The notes: generated from the letters alone by a model not told the origin. Counted from the first letter of the stretch, positions 9,543 to 19,455 are shown. The stretch is 64,000 nt of DNA from Planctomycetia bacterium (GCA_016795155.1 JAEUIE010000059.1:60271-124270); one strand, 5' to 3'. Made by a program: numbers and translations.

Positions 9543-12539
9543 TCAATCCACAAAAGTAAATTCGTTCAGATTCCAGAGCAGCCTGCCCAGTTGCACGATG
9601 CCGTGCTTTTCGACGTACGCTTTCAAGGATTCCGCTTCTGTTGGCGTCGGGGCACGTTGCAGCACCCATTGCATGGCTTTTTCAATCTGTTTGTCGATGT
9701 CTTTTTCCTGCTGCAATTGTTCAGCAAAATGTCGGCTCATGACCAGTAGCAACGGATCATTGAGCAACGCCAGCGCTTGTAACGGCGATACTGTCTGGTT
9801 GCGTTTATCCACCAGAATAGACGGATCAGCGCAGTCCATCGTCGCCATCCACGGATTCTGCTGCGAGCGCACGATGGAACGATAGATGGCCCGGCGATGC
9901 AACTTGGGATCGTTCGGATCTTTCAATTCATACTGATAATGAGGCGAATGTTCCGGCTTTTCAACAACATAGTCCTGATAGCTGGGGCCACCCATGGTCA
10001 GGTCGAGTTTGCCAGCCGTCTGCAACACGCTGTCGCGGAGGGCTTCCGCTTCCAGACGACGGCGGTTCATTCGCCAGAGCAGGCGATTGCCTGAATCAAC
10101 GGTAATGGCTTTTAGGGTTTCGTCACTCACCTGGCTGGTCTGCTGATAGACCGCGCTGGTAACGATCAATCGATGCAGTTTCTTGAATGAGCCATGCTTA
10201 CGAAAGTCATCAGCAAGCCAATCGAGTAGTTCAGGATGCGAAGGCTTTTGCCCCATGCGGCCAAAGTCGTTGGGTGTTTCGACCAACCCTTGAGTGAAAT
10301 GATAGAGCCAGACTCGGTTGACGATGGATCGCCAGGTGAGCGGATTATCTCGATGAACCAGCCAGCGTGCCAGGGCTGCCCGGCGTTCACCTTCAGGTGC
10401 TGCTTTGGGAAGGTCAAATGCTGCTGGCATATGTTTGAGCATGCTCATGGAGCCAGGTTGCACTTCTTTGCCTGGCCTGGTGACGTTGCCTCGCGTAAGT
10501 AGATAGATAGGCCGGGGAGTGCCAGCGGTTCCTTTGAAGTTGCCTTGTCCAAAATGCACCGTGCCGCTGTATACCTTGGACTGTGCCGGAAGCGTTTTGA
10601 GTTGTGATTCGAGATCGCTGATCTGCTTTTCGTGAAGAGCGATCCGTTCTGTTATCGAGGCGGGAACCAGCGAGCGATGCAGTGCCTGCAGCTTCAGTTC
10701 TAACTGACGCACACGATGCAGATCCAAAGGCTTGGGAACGATGCCATCTATCAGGTTAGTTTTTAACCAGCGTGGGCCAGCTTCAATGGAATCAAGTGAA
10801 GTCACCGTTGCCTTAAGAGACACGTTTTCACCGTCTGCATTGAAAACCCTCCACTCTGCCAGGGATAAGTGATAATCGTTTTGCCGATGCGCCAGTTCGG
10901 TTGCAGTTAAACGCAGATAGCGCACGTTAGCATTGACATCAACCGCTACCGGCATGGTGCCAGGATTGGGCTGTACCTCAGCCGTGCGATCAACCAGCAT
11001 AATGGAATCGCGCATATCTTCGTGTAGCGAAGCAGTAATGCGATACCTTCTGGGAAAGCCAAAGCCCGGACCGATCTGATTGAAATCATCGTAGCAGCCA
11101 ATGAGTTCCAGTTTGCGAATGGCAATAGGCTCTTTGAGATCGAGCTGTACCCATTTCTCGGTATTGGCCTTTTTCGCCAACTGGCTGTGATATCCATAAG
11201 CCGGTGATGAGTTGCCAGCCTGTTGCTTCAACTCAGCAATCTGTTTCTTGAGTTGTTCCAATTCAGGCGACGAGATTTGGCTTCGTTCCTGATGCAGTTT
11301 CTGCAATTCCATTTGTGATGCAGCCAGTTTCAGCTGAAGTTTCTCCCGCTGCCTGGCAACAGTTGGGTCTTTATCGTAAGCCTTGTCCGTGCGGTCAATA
11401 GCAGCAAAGACGGCCTGCAGACGATAGTAGTCCTCAGTGGGAATGGGATCGAACTTGTGCTGATGACACTGGGCACAATGAACGGTCGTACTTTGAAAAG
11501 TGTTAATGGTATTAGCTACCATGTCGTCGCGGTCGAGATGGCGAGCGATTTTGCCGTCGATTTTAGTTTCAGGCAGTTCGACGTGTCCGATGAAATCCCA
11601 CGGACCTGCAGAAAGAAACCCCAGTGCCTCGATGCCATCGTGGGTGTAGGGATAGAGCACATCGCCGGCAATTTGCTCTTCAACAAACCTGCTGTAGGGT
11701 TTGTCTTCATTGAAAGCACGAATGACATAATCGCGGTAAGGCCAGGCATTCGGGCGAGGTTGATCCTTATCGTAGCCATGCGTTTCACCGTAATGAACGA
11801 TATCGAGCCAGTGGCGTGCCCAGCGTTCGCCATAGCGAGGCGAAGCGAGGTATTCATCAACCTGCTTGGCGTAAGCATCAGGAGAAGTGTCTTTCAGAAA
11901 CCGGTCCACTTCTTCCGGCGTGGGAGGTAAGCCGAGCAAATCGAATTTCAAACGACGAATGAGGGTGCGTTTATCGGCTTGCGAACTTGGTTTGAGCTGT
12001 TGCTTTTGCAACTTATCCCAGATGAATGAATCGATGGGTCTTTTCGACCAGGCACTGCCTTCTTCAGAATGTTTTGGGATTGGTGGTGTTGATAAGGGTT
12101 TGAGCGACCACCAGATTTCTGCAGGCTTGCTCGATTTATCTTCAGGCCATGCTGCTCCCTGATCAATCCATTGCCTGATGCGTTGTAGTTCATCTTTCGA
12201 TAATCGCGCCCCTTTGGGGGGCATGATCATGTCGGGCTCAAGGCCAGCAACATAACGATAGAGGCTGCTTCTGTCGCTTTGCCCGGGAACAATCGCTTTG
12301 CCCAGATCGCCCCCCTGCAACGCCGCATCACGCTGGTCGAGGCGGAGACTGCTCTTCTGTTTCTTCTCGCCATGACACTGGTAGCAGTGCTGTTGGAAGA
12401 TGGGCTTGATCTGCGCGTTGAAATCGATGTCAGGCTGTCTGTCTTGAGCAGCAAGATTTACTATCCACCATAGAAATGCTGCACTCAACAGTACAAGAGC
12501 GATTATTCCATTGCGTTGCATTAGGTTCAACATGTGCAT
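9543..12539 (-). CDS. PSCyt1/DUF1549/DUF1553 cytochrome-like protein
   Basis: Exported, membrane-anchored protein of 998 residues. A hydrophobic N-terminal segment (about 12-32) is followed by a PSCyt1 c-type heme site (CYQCH) in the planctomycete cytochrome domain, then DUF1549 with the second CxxCH (CAQCHQHKFDPI), a Lys/Gln-rich coiled coil, a stretch that looks like an F5/8-type C (discoidin) domain (KWVQLDLKEPIAIRKLELIG), and C-terminal DUF1553 (NPLTWRSIVNRVWLYHFTQG, LHRLIVTSAVYQQTS). First gene of a two-gene operon with the DUF1501 protein. Several Met codons lie at the start; the longest form is given, and an ATG six codons in is equally possible. Confidence 0.92.
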   Translation of the reverse strand: MHMLNLMQRNGIIALVLLSAAFLWWIVNLAAQDRQPDIDFNAQIKPIFQQHCYQCHGEKKQKSSLRLDQRDAALQGGDLGKAIVPGQSDRSSLYRYVAGLEPDMIMPPKGARLSKDELQRIRQWIDQGAAWPEDKSSKPAEIWWSLKPLSTPPIPKHSEEGSAWSKRPIDSFIWDKLQKQQLKPSSQADKRTLIRRLKFDLLGLPPTPEEVDRFLKDTSPDAYAKQVDEYLASPRYGERWARHWLDIVHYGETHGYDKDQPRPNAWPYRDYVIRAFNEDKPYSRFVEEQIAGDVLYPYTHDGIEALGFLSAGPWDFIGHVELPETKIDGKIARHLDRDDMVANTINTFQSTTVHCAQCHQHKFDPIPTEDYYRLQAVFAAIDRTDKAYDKDPTVARQREKLQLKLAASQMELQKLHQERSQISSPELEQLKKQIAELKQQAGNSSPAYGYHSQLAKKANTEKWVQLDLKEPIAIRKLELIGCYDDFNQIGPGFGFPRRYRITASLHEDMRDSIMLVDRTAEVQPNPGTMPVAVDVNANVRYLRLTATELAHRQNDYHLSLAEWRVFNADGENVSLKATVTSLDSIEAGPRWLKTNLIDGIVPKPLDLHRVRQLELKLQALHRSLVPASITERIALHEKQISDLESQLKTLPAQSKVYSGTVHFGQGNFKGTAGTPRPIYLLTRGNVTRPGKEVQPGSMSMLKHMPAAFDLPKAAPEGERRAALARWLVHRDNPLTWRSIVNRVWLYHFTQGLVETPNDFGRMGQKPSHPELLDWLADDFRKHGSFKKLHRLIVTSAVYQQTSQVSDETLKAITVDSGNRLLWRMNRRRLEAEALRDSVLQTAGKLDLTMGGPSYQDYVVEKPEHSPHYQYELKDPNDPKLHRRAIYRSIVRSQQNPWMATMDCADPSILVDKRNQTVSPLQALALLNDPLLLVMSRHFAEQLQQEKDIDKQIEKAMQWVLQRAPTPTEAESLKAYVEKHGIVQLGRLLWNLNEFTFVD

Positions 12540-12634
12540 TCTGGCAGGGAAGAAGCAGGCAGATTATTATCATGACACGAGGCGTGTTCAAAGTCAATTT
12601 CGTAAACGGCAGTCACGAATAACCGCCAGCATAC

Positions 12635-13726
12635 TCACCTTTCGGTAAATGCATTGAAAATCCCTTCAAGCAAGGTTTGACCAACCGGTGCTCCGGTCTG
12701 GTTCGAAAGAATGGCAATCACTATTTTTTCCTTCGGAAAGATAGCAAGCACGGAGGAAACACCGTGTCCACCGCCGGGTTGCACGTACATATCTCTTCCT
12801 GCACGATCTTTCACGACACGCCAGCCAAGTGCGAATGGAGTAACATCGCCTGCCATCGTTTTCTCTGCCCGGAAAAGGTTCTCAAGTGATTCCGCACGCA
12901 GAAAGCCGGGATTCAGAAGTGCTGATCCAAAACGGACCATATCATCTGCGGTCGAGAGATACCCTGCTCCAGCATGCTTGTAACTGGGATCTGCGTACGG
13001 TGCATGCCTAGTCTGATTGTTTTCGCGCATGTAGAAACAAGTGCGATTGGGAATAATATCACGCCGCACGTTGAGAACCGTGTCGTTCATTTTTAAAGGC
13101 TGCGTGACATAGTGCTGCATCAGCTCTGTGTACGGCTTGCCTGTTGCCTGCTCCATGGCTCCAGCAATCAGTGTGAACGGGCCGGTGGTGTAGTGTGATC
13201 GTTCCCGTAATCCGTATTTAAGTTTCTCGCCGTAGAGCAACTTCAGCGCCTCACTGGCTGAATAAGTAGTTGAAGTATTTCGAGTGGCAGCATCAATGCT
13301 GTCGTCAAGTCCACTGAGATGGCAGCCAATGAGCCTGGCAGTTATCCCTTTTCCTTTGAATGGAAACTCCGACAGATACTGTTCAAGCGGTGCATCAATA
13401 TCAAACAGTTTTTCTTCCTGCAGTCTCATGGCCAGGGCCATAGTCAGCGATTTCGAAATGCTGCCAAGACCGAACTTGGTCTGTTTTGTCGCCGCAACCT
13501 GGCGTTCCAGATCAGACAGACCAAAGCCTTCCGACCAGCTGAATCTTCCTTCTTTAGCGATTGCCATTCCAACGCCGGGAACGCCCGATCTCTTCATCAT
13601 TTCATTTATAAATTTAATACTGGACATGGCCGCATTGACAGGCACGAATTGCTGAGCCAACAACAATGGCTGGTCTAGCACCAGCCACACTAACACCAAC
13701 AGAAACTTGATGATAAAACGAATCAT
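12635..13726 (-). CDS. Exported serine hydrolase of the beta-lactamase (class C/PBP) fold
   Basis: Secreted protein of 363 residues with a signal peptide (MIRFIIKFLLVLVWLVLD). The active-site SxxK reads SISK within FGLGSISKSLTMALAMRL. The usual YxN position reads YTTGPFTLIAGAMEQATG, so the second motif is altered, and the KTG-equivalent is replaced by GGGHGVSS. This pattern is common in esterases and peptidases of the family and argues against true beta-lactamase activity, though it is not proof. The ATG at 13726 is preferred over an upstream candidate at 13801 because AGG and GGAGG lie 7-14 bases before it and the signal peptide follows directly. It sits 1.7 kb from a BlaI-type repressor. 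Confidence 0.85.
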   Translation of the reverse strand: MIRFIIKFLLVLVWLVLDQPLLLAQQFVPVNAAMSSIKFINEMMKRSGVPGVGMAIAKEGRFSWSEGFGLSDLERQVAATKQTKFGLGSISKSLTMALAMRLQEEKLFDIDAPLEQYLSEFPFKGKGITARLIGCHLSGLDDSIDAATRNTSTTYSASEALKLLYGEKLKYGLRERSHYTTGPFTLIAGAMEQATGKPYTELMQHYVTQPLKMNDTVLNVRRDIIPNRTCFYMRENNQTRHAPYADPSYKHAGAGYLSTADDMVRFGSALLNPGFLRAESLENLFRAEKTMAGDVTPFALGWRVVKDRAGRDMYVQPGGGHGVSSVLAIFPKEKIVIAILSNQTGAPVGQTLLEGIFNAFTER

Positions 13727-13889
13727 GAAATGACCTGCCTCCCGTGATGTGACTCTACTGTCATTAATACGATCATAATCTGACCAATCCTCTCGATGCA
13801 ATTGTCAGCAGGCATATCTGCAGCAAAAAGTAATAGCACTCTGCAATCTCGAACGCTACACTTCTCATTACGAAATTTGAGGAGTCATT

Positions 13890-15287
13890 GTGTCTGCCAT
13901 CAACACTTATCTCGATCTGCTTACCGAATCATTAGCGCAAGATACTCAGGCCAGGATGGATCAGTATCACCAGCAGCACAAGCTCTTCTTTGGCGACCGG
14001 CTGATGTGCATGGTGCTGCGTCCACGCATGATCAGCCTTGCACAGTATCATTTCCTTCAACAGCGGGTGCGCATCCTGCTGAGAGCATTCAACAAGATTC
14101 AGACTGCAGCACTAGCCGATATCACGTTTCGCCAGCAGTTCGGCTTAAGTCCGCAGGAAGATGAATTGGCGCTCCTGGAACCTGGGTTTCATGCATTCCC
14201 CACTTCGCGGTTCGATTCGTTTTACGTCTCCGATCAGGAACTGCGGTTTACGGAATACAACTCAGAGACGCCAGCCGGTGCAGCTTACAACGTCGCGTTA
14301 TCGCATATGTTCATGGGGCTGCCTGCATTCCAGGAGTTCCAGCGGAAGTATCAGGTCTATCCGTTACCGACGCATTACGGCGTGATGTCGTCGCTTCTCA
14401 AAGCCTATTACCAGTGGCTGGGCCGTCGCGAACTCCCTCGCATCGCCATTCTCGACTGGAAAGAAGTACCCACTTTCAGCGAGTTTGTGCTGTATCAGAA
14501 TCTGTTCAAACAACATGGCATTGATGCTGTCATCGCGGACCCTCGCGAAGTCACTTATAACGGCAACAAACTCTCTACGTCTGATGGTAAGCCGATTGAT
14601 CTGATTTACAAACGTGTCCTGATCAGTGAACTGCTGGAACGGGGAGGCATGGAACATCCAGTGGTTCGTGCAGTCCGTGCCGGGCATGTGTGCATGATCA
14701 ATCCGTTCCGATGCAAGATACTGTACAAGAAGGCAAGCTTTGCTGTTCTCTCCGATGAACGCAACGCCCATCTGTTTGATGCCAACGAGTTATCTGCAGT
14801 TCAGGAACATATCCCCTGGACACGCGTCGTCGCGGAACGCAAATCTCAACTACCGATGGTACGTATTGCTTGTCCGGAAACAGTGAATGAAGCTGCGCGC
14901 AAGGTAGCTGGGCAAACGGTTGACCTGGTACCTTTTATCCTTGCGAACAAGGATGCTCTGGTGCTCAAACCCAATGATGATTACGGCGGAAAAGGCATCG
15001 TGCTCGGATGGACGGTAGATCAATCAACCTGGGAAAAGGCGGTGCAAACTGCGTTGACTACACCATACATCGTGCAAGAACGGGTGCACTTGCCGAAGGA
15101 ACCATTCCCCTACCTATCAGATGGAAAACTGCAGGTCAGCGAGATCATGGTGGATACCAATCCGTTTGTTTATCATGGTGAATATGTGGAAGGATTCCTT
15201 TCCCGCATCTCAGCACATGAACTATTGAACGTCACCGCAGGAACTGGCTCAACGGTTCCGAGCTTTGTGGTGGAGCCACGTCAATAG
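13890..15287 (+). CDS. ATP-grasp-like protein (circularly permuted type)
   Basis: Protein of 465 residues resembling the circularly permuted ATP-grasp / glutathionylspermidine-synthase-like group. Supporting segments are RFTEYNSETPAGAAYN (the acidic Glu/Asn metal region), RVLISELLERGG, and the C-terminal nucleotide-binding lobe VLKPNDDYGGKGIVLGW with YIVQERVHLPKEPFPY. Such enzymes ligate a carboxylate to an amine using ATP; the substrate here is unknown. The GTG at 13890 is chosen because GAGGAG lies 5 bases upstream. It stands alone, divergent from the serine hydrolase gene. The usual alpha-E and transglutaminase-like partners of this family are absent. Confidence 0.65.
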   Translation: MSAINTYLDLLTESLAQDTQARMDQYHQQHKLFFGDRLMCMVLRPRMISLAQYHFLQQRVRILLRAFNKIQTAALADITFRQQFGLSPQEDELALLEPGFHAFPTSRFDSFYVSDQELRFTEYNSETPAGAAYNVALSHMFMGLPAFQEFQRKYQVYPLPTHYGVMSSLLKAYYQWLGRRELPRIAILDWKEVPTFSEFVLYQNLFKQHGIDAVIADPREVTYNGNKLSTSDGKPIDLIYKRVLISELLERGGMEHPVVRAVRAGHVCMINPFRCKILYKKASFAVLSDERNAHLFDANELSAVQEHIPWTRVVAERKSQLPMVRIACPETVNEAARKVAGQTVDLVPFILANKDALVLKPNDDYGGKGIVLGWTVDQSTWEKAVQTALTTPYIVQERVHLPKEPFPYLSDGKLQVSEIMVDTNPFVYHGEYVEGFLSRISAHELLNVTAGTGSTVPSFVVEPRQ

Positions 15288-15326
15288 CCGGGCGCATTAA
15301 TTCTTTGTGAATAAATGTAGAGAGTC

Positions 15327-15355
15327 TTGACATCCGAAAGAATTAGGAGTTTAAT
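15327..15355 (+). promoter_or_regulatory. Sigma-70 promoter of the BlaI-type repressor operon
   Basis: A perfect -35 TTGACA (15327-15332) and a -10 TTTAAT (15350-15355, five of six) are separated by 17 bases. This is the clearest promoter in the window and shows that the TTG at 15327 is a -35 box, not a start codon. Confidence 0.75.
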
Positions 15356-15356
15356 A

Positions 15357-15370
15357 CCTAAACATTTAGG
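15357..15370 (+). promoter_or_regulatory. Candidate BlaI-type operator overlapping the transcription start
   Basis: Perfect 14-base palindrome CCTAAA-CA-TTTAGG beginning one base after the -10 box and ending 22 bases before the GTG start. Its position at +1 suits autorepression by the encoded repressor. It does not copy the staphylococcal TACA/TGTA operator, so the link to this protein is inferred from position. Confidence 0.55.
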
Positions 15371-15392
15371 ACTCGGTACGCGAGGAAGACCC

Positions 15393-15770
15393 GTGCAGAT
15401 TGCTATACAACCGACCCCACGCGAGTTGGAAATCCTGAAAGCCCTTTGGGATCATGGGCCCAGTGGTGTACGAGAGGTGTACCAGATATTGGCTGAAGCC
15501 CAAGACGAGGATTTGGCCTATAATACGGTGCAAACACTGCTTCGTATAATGGAAGATAAGGGCTTGGTCAAACATCATGTAGAAGGCCGGGCATTTATTT
15601 ATTCGCCAATATTTTCTCGCGAACAGAGTGTTTCCGGTTATGTAGAACGGGTATTTAATGGGGCGGCCAGCGAAATGGTGGCTACCTTGCTCAATAATGA
15701 GCGTCTGCCAGCGAAAGAATTAGAGAAGATACAGGATTTAATCAACGAAGCCAAACGTCGCCGTGCGTGA
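15393..15770 (+). CDS. BlaI/MecI/CopY-type transcriptional repressor
   Basis: Winged-helix repressor of 125 residues. The N-terminal domain reads TPRELEILKALWDHG, then VREVYQIL and AYNTVQTLLRIMEDKGLV, the family's DNA-binding region; the C-terminal helices form the dimerisation domain in which partner proteases cut. Start: the GTG at 15393, with GAGGA about 7 bases upstream, gives a normal family N-terminus; a TTG 66 bases further up would put the promoter inside the gene. It is followed at once by the M56 peptidase gene, the usual partner. The target genes probably include this operon. Confidence 0.9.
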   Translation: MQIAIQPTPRELEILKALWDHGPSGVREVYQILAEAQDEDLAYNTVQTLLRIMEDKGLVKHHVEGRAFIYSPIFSREQSVSGYVERVFNGAASEMVATLLNNERLPAKELEKIQDLINEAKRRRA

Positions 15771-15822
15771 GGCCGTTGTAGAAGTATTGGCAGTAAGCAA
15801 TGCCTGTGAGGAGTGGATCATC

Positions 15823-18800
15823 ATGCCAGACGCACTGTTCTCGCTCGACGGTTGGCTGCTGCGTACCACCTTGGCTGGAGGCATTGTTTTATTCATTGGC
15901 AGTGTATGGATGCTCCTCACCAGGCAGCCGGTGCAACGGCAGAGAATCGGGGAATCAGCACTTCTGGCCGCCCTTCTGGTTGCCCTGCCCGCTGCATTGC
16001 CTGCCTGGTGGTCACTGCCTGGCACTGAAGCAGCCAGCCCTACTAACAGGGCACTTTTCAATGGAAACCTTTCAGATCACTTGAATGTTCAACCCGCCAA
16101 ACCAGAAAAAAAAGAGTCTGCATTTGCGAATTCCCTCGAACTGGCTGAGCAGGATGCAGAACTCTTTGAAATTGTTGGCCTGTTGCAGTCGCTGAAGAAT
16201 GATGACGGAAGCGATGCCAGCCATCAGGACGGCGGAGTAATTTACCAGGAAACTCCACCTGCTGAAGCTGAAACAGCCAAATGCAAAGTCAAGGGTCTGT
16301 CATTTTCAATGCAGTTCTGGACTTGGACACTTCGAGGAATTGGAGTGACCTACCTGACGATGGTTCTGGTGCTTCTGATTCGGTGCAGCATTGGTTATTA
16401 CGGATTGTGGCGTTACTGGCGGCATCGTCGCCCTGCCCCTGCACATGTTCACACAGCCCTGGCTGAACTCGAACCTGATCCTGCACTCCGACCGCGCATT
16501 GGAGTCAATTCTCTGGTTCATGGACCTGTCAGTTATGGCCTATGGAAGCCGACCATTCTGCTTCCACCTCATTTCTGCAATGAAGGCGATCCAGAAAAAC
16601 TACGCTGGATTCTGGCCCATGAATTAACCCATCTACGTCGTCGCGATGCCTGGGGCTGCCTGCTTCTGGCTTTGGGCGGCGCGTTCTACTTCCATGTTCC
16701 CTGGTACTGGTGGATGAAACGGCATGTACGTCTGGCTCAGGAATACCTGGCTGACGCTGCAGCAGTGAAGTTCTCGAGCGCCGTGGAATATGCCCAATAC
16801 CTGGTCAGTTTAACCTCCTGTTCGTCGCGGCCCACGCTGGCCAGCAGCCAGGCAACAGGTGTTTTCGAAACCCCATCTGATTTATACCGGAGAGTTCACA
16901 TGTTATTGCATCAACGGAGCGTGCTCGAACGGGGCACCCCGCGCTGGTGGACCGTTACTGCTGCGGCCAGCTTCCTGGCCCTGGCTACCTGCACTGCAGG
17001 AATGAAACTTCAGGCTGTGGAACCTGACGTTCATGTTGCCAATACAACTCAGGCTGACGATGACGAGCAGAAAGTTGACAAGAAATCAAGCGACGTTAAA
17101 AAAGAACGCAAAGTCAAAGTCATCGTCGATGGAAAAGAAGTTAGCGGCGATGAAAAGAACGTCATCGTTCTTCAAGGTGATGATAAAGGCGATGGTAAAC
17201 TTGCTCTTCGGATGCAGATTGCAGGCTTGGATGACAAACAGAAAAAAATTGATGAGGCTCTGAAAAAACTCGATCAGGCACTCGAAAAGATGCCTAAGCA
17301 ACTTGATGCAGAAACCAAAGCCCGGCTGGAAGAAGTAAAAAAAACTCTGAAGTCAATGAAGGAAAATCAGCAGGTCTGGCTCAAGGCAGCAGATGAAGCC
17401 AAGGGTGAGGCCGCCAAGTTACATCTTCGCTTGCACGATCTGCATCAAGATCATGCGGCTCTCACAGAGGATGCCAAGAAACATATCGAGCTTCATCTGC
17501 AGCAGGCACAAAAACATGCCAAGCTGCAGACTGAAAGAGCAGCCCAGGCAGAAAAGCTGGCCAGTGATCATCGCGATAAAGCATTAGCTGCGGAAAAACT
17601 GGCGAAGCAGGCTCAGGAAAAAGCGCTCGTTCGCTGGCGAGAAGCCAGGAGTGGCGACGACCGGGATGCTGCCATCAAGGAACTGGAAAAGGCCATTGCT
17701 GAAAAAGAAAAGGCACTGAAGTCGCTCAAAGACAATACTGCCAAGCGTGGTGATATGGTAGCTCGCGTGGCTCCTGCATCAAGCAAAGGTCGATTGGGTG
17801 TCATGGTAGCCACCATTGATCCCACACTGCGAAGCCATCTCGATATTGGCGACGATCAGGGATTGCTGATTCAGAACGTGGTGGAAGACAGTGCAGCATG
17901 GAACAATGGCAAAGGCTTGAAGAATGGCGACATTCTGCTCAACCTGGGTGGCAAATCCATCAGTTCCAGCCCTGAAAAGTTCGTAGAACTGGTGAAGTCA
18001 CTCAAGGAAGGAACACACTCCGCTACGGTGCTTCGCAAGGGCAAGAAAGTCAACATTCAAGGTATTAAGCTCCCTGGTGCTGAGAAGATCAGCGATGAAG
18101 ATACCAAACCAGCTGCAGCCCTGTCACCATTGGAACTGCATCTAGTTCCTGTATTGGATGGCAAAGTCGACCATGTAACACTGGCCCCTTCGATCAACAA
18201 GGCAGTTCAAGCACAGATGAAACTTGATCCTGTCGTTATCAAAGACCTCGTTACTATCAAGCCTGAGCTAGCTCAACTGGCTCATGGACAGTTGAAGCTG
18301 GAACCTGCAGTCAAGTTTAACCCTGTACTGGAAGTCAAACCCAACATGGTCCTTGAACATCCGATTACGATAGCCGGGGATGTCAAAAAGGCTCAGGTTG
18401 TTGACGCCGCCGTGGACCATGATCCTCAGGGTACAGTTACCAGCAAGCCTCGTTTGGGCGTTGTTCTCGATCAGGTCCCTGAAGTGGTAGCTACCCAGGT
18501 AGAACTGGCTGAAGATCGCGGCCTGTTAGTCAAGGAAGTTGTCGAAGGCTCAGCTGCTCAAAAAGCTGGTTTCCTGAAAAACGACATCCTGATTGAATTC
18601 GCTGATAAGGCTGTAACTCGTGATCATCCTGCATTTACTGAACGTGTGAAATCGCTCAAGCCAGGCAAGTACACCGCTACCGTGATTCGCAAGGGCAAGG
18701 AAATCCGCCTACGCGATATTAACCTGACTGCAGTCAAAAGCGTTGACGAAGAACGCAAAGCCAAGGCCAAAGAATGGATGGTGGAAGACACCAAGGAGAA

Positions 18801-19335
18801 GGAAACAGCCAAAGCTGAATCCAAGAAGAAAGACGGCTTTGACAAGAATAAGGAAGACTTCTTCCCCAACGCCAGGCCGAACTTCAACTTTGGCCGTCAG
18901 CAAGGCAATACCTCTGTCAGCATCAACAACGGCAAGTTTACTGCTACCACCACCAACGACGAAAAGACCGTTACAGTTGTTGGCCAGATGGTAAATGGCA
19001 AAGCCCAGCCCAGCAGCATCACCATCAAGACTGAAGACTCTGAAAAGAAGTATAAGACTGTAAAAGATGTGCCTGAAGAGGATCGTGCAGAAGTGGAAAA
19101 ACTGCTCAGCAGCTTCAAGGGCAATGCGTTCATGCTGCGAGGCAACGAGTTCAATGCTGGCGCTTTCAACGATGCCTTTGAGCAACACATGAAGCAACTC
19201 GAGAAGCAGATGAAGGAAATGGGGCTGGATAACCCCGGCTTTGAACAAATGGAGAAGCAGATGCAGGAACTGCGCAAGCAACTGCAGCGTTTACGCCAGA
19301 ATCGACAGAATAATGATGATGATAATCAGAACTAA
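15823..19335 (+). CDS. M56 (BlaR1-like) membrane peptidase with two PDZ domains
   Basis: Integral membrane metallopeptidase of 1170 residues, predicted to cut the neighbouring repressor. Early membrane segments surround the zinc site HELTHLRRRDAW (about 266) and the third-ligand region QEYLADAAAVKF. After the last membrane segment comes a long Lys/Glu/Ala-rich coiled coil, PDZ 1 (KGRLGVMVATID to VLRKGKKVNIQGIKL), a Val/Pro/Lys-rich linker, PDZ 2 (KPRLGVVLDQVP to VIRKGKEIRLRDINL), and a C-terminal Gln/Lys coiled coil ending in an Asn/Asp run. There is no penicillin-binding sensor domain. The ATG at 15823 has GAGGAG 9 bases upstream; a GTG at 15763 overlapping the repressor is less likely. Confidence 0.88.
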   Translation: MPDALFSLDGWLLRTTLAGGIVLFIGSVWMLLTRQPVQRQRIGESALLAALLVALPAALPAWWSLPGTEAASPTNRALFNGNLSDHLNVQPAKPEKKESAFANSLELAEQDAELFEIVGLLQSLKNDDGSDASHQDGGVIYQETPPAEAETAKCKVKGLSFSMQFWTWTLRGIGVTYLTMVLVLLIRCSIGYYGLWRYWRHRRPAPAHVHTALAELEPDPALRPRIGVNSLVHGPVSYGLWKPTILLPPHFCNEGDPEKLRWILAHELTHLRRRDAWGCLLLALGGAFYFHVPWYWWMKRHVRLAQEYLADAAAVKFSSAVEYAQYLVSLTSCSSRPTLASSQATGVFETPSDLYRRVHMLLHQRSVLERGTPRWWTVTAAASFLALATCTAGMKLQAVEPDVHVANTTQADDDEQKVDKKSSDVKKERKVKVIVDGKEVSGDEKNVIVLQGDDKGDGKLALRMQIAGLDDKQKKIDEALKKLDQALEKMPKQLDAETKARLEEVKKTLKSMKENQQVWLKAADEAKGEAAKLHLRLHDLHQDHAALTEDAKKHIELHLQQAQKHAKLQTERAAQAEKLASDHRDKALAAEKLAKQAQEKALVRWREARSGDDRDAAIKELEKAIAEKEKALKSLKDNTAKRGDMVARVAPASSKGRLGVMVATIDPTLRSHLDIGDDQGLLIQNVVEDSAAWNNGKGLKNGDILLNLGGKSISSSPEKFVELVKSLKEGTHSATVLRKGKKVNIQGIKLPGAEKISDEDTKPAAALSPLELHLVPVLDGKVDHVTLAPSINKAVQAQMKLDPVVIKDLVTIKPELAQLAHGQLKLEPAVKFNPVLEVKPNMVLEHPITIAGDVKKAQVVDAAVDHDPQGTVTSKPRLGVVLDQVPEVVATQVELAEDRGLLVKEVVEGSAAQKAGFLKNDILIEFADKAVTRDHPAFTERVKSLKPGKYTATVIRKGKEIRLRDINLTAVKSVDEERKAKAKEWMVEDTKEKETAKAESKKKDGFDKNKEDFFPNARPNFNFGRQQGNTSVSINNGKFTATTTNDEKTVTVVGQMVNGKAQPSSITIKTEDSEKKYKTVKDVPEEDRAEVEKLLSSFKGNAFMLRGNEFNAGAFNDAFEQHMKQLEKQMKEMGLDNPGFEQMEKQMQELRKQLQRLRQNRQNNDDDNQN

Positions 19336-19357
19336 CCTGATTTGAACTAAACTCTGA

Positions 19358-19384
19358 AAACCCACGGAAGTCCTCCGTGGGTTT
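19358..19384 (+). terminator. Intrinsic terminator after the M56 peptidase gene
   Basis: Perfect 11-base stem AAACCCACGGA / TCCGTGGGTTT with a 5-base loop, then a short T-rich stretch, 22 bases after the stop. Confidence 0.8.
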
Positions 19385-19455
19385 CTTGTTGTGTTCCTGA
19401 AAAAATGCGATAGGATTTGAGTCTGCCTAGTTCATCCTTCCAGTTGAGAGTTCGC

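Noticed and set aside
15327..15392. TTG at 15327 as start of the BlaI-type repressor
   Set aside because: It coincides with a perfect -35 box; the GTG at 15393 has a ribosome site and normal N-terminus.
18709..19281. Minus-strand frame of 190 codons
   Set aside because: Antisense to the low-complexity end of the M56 gene; Leu/Phe-rich translation is a by-product of Lys/Glu codons.
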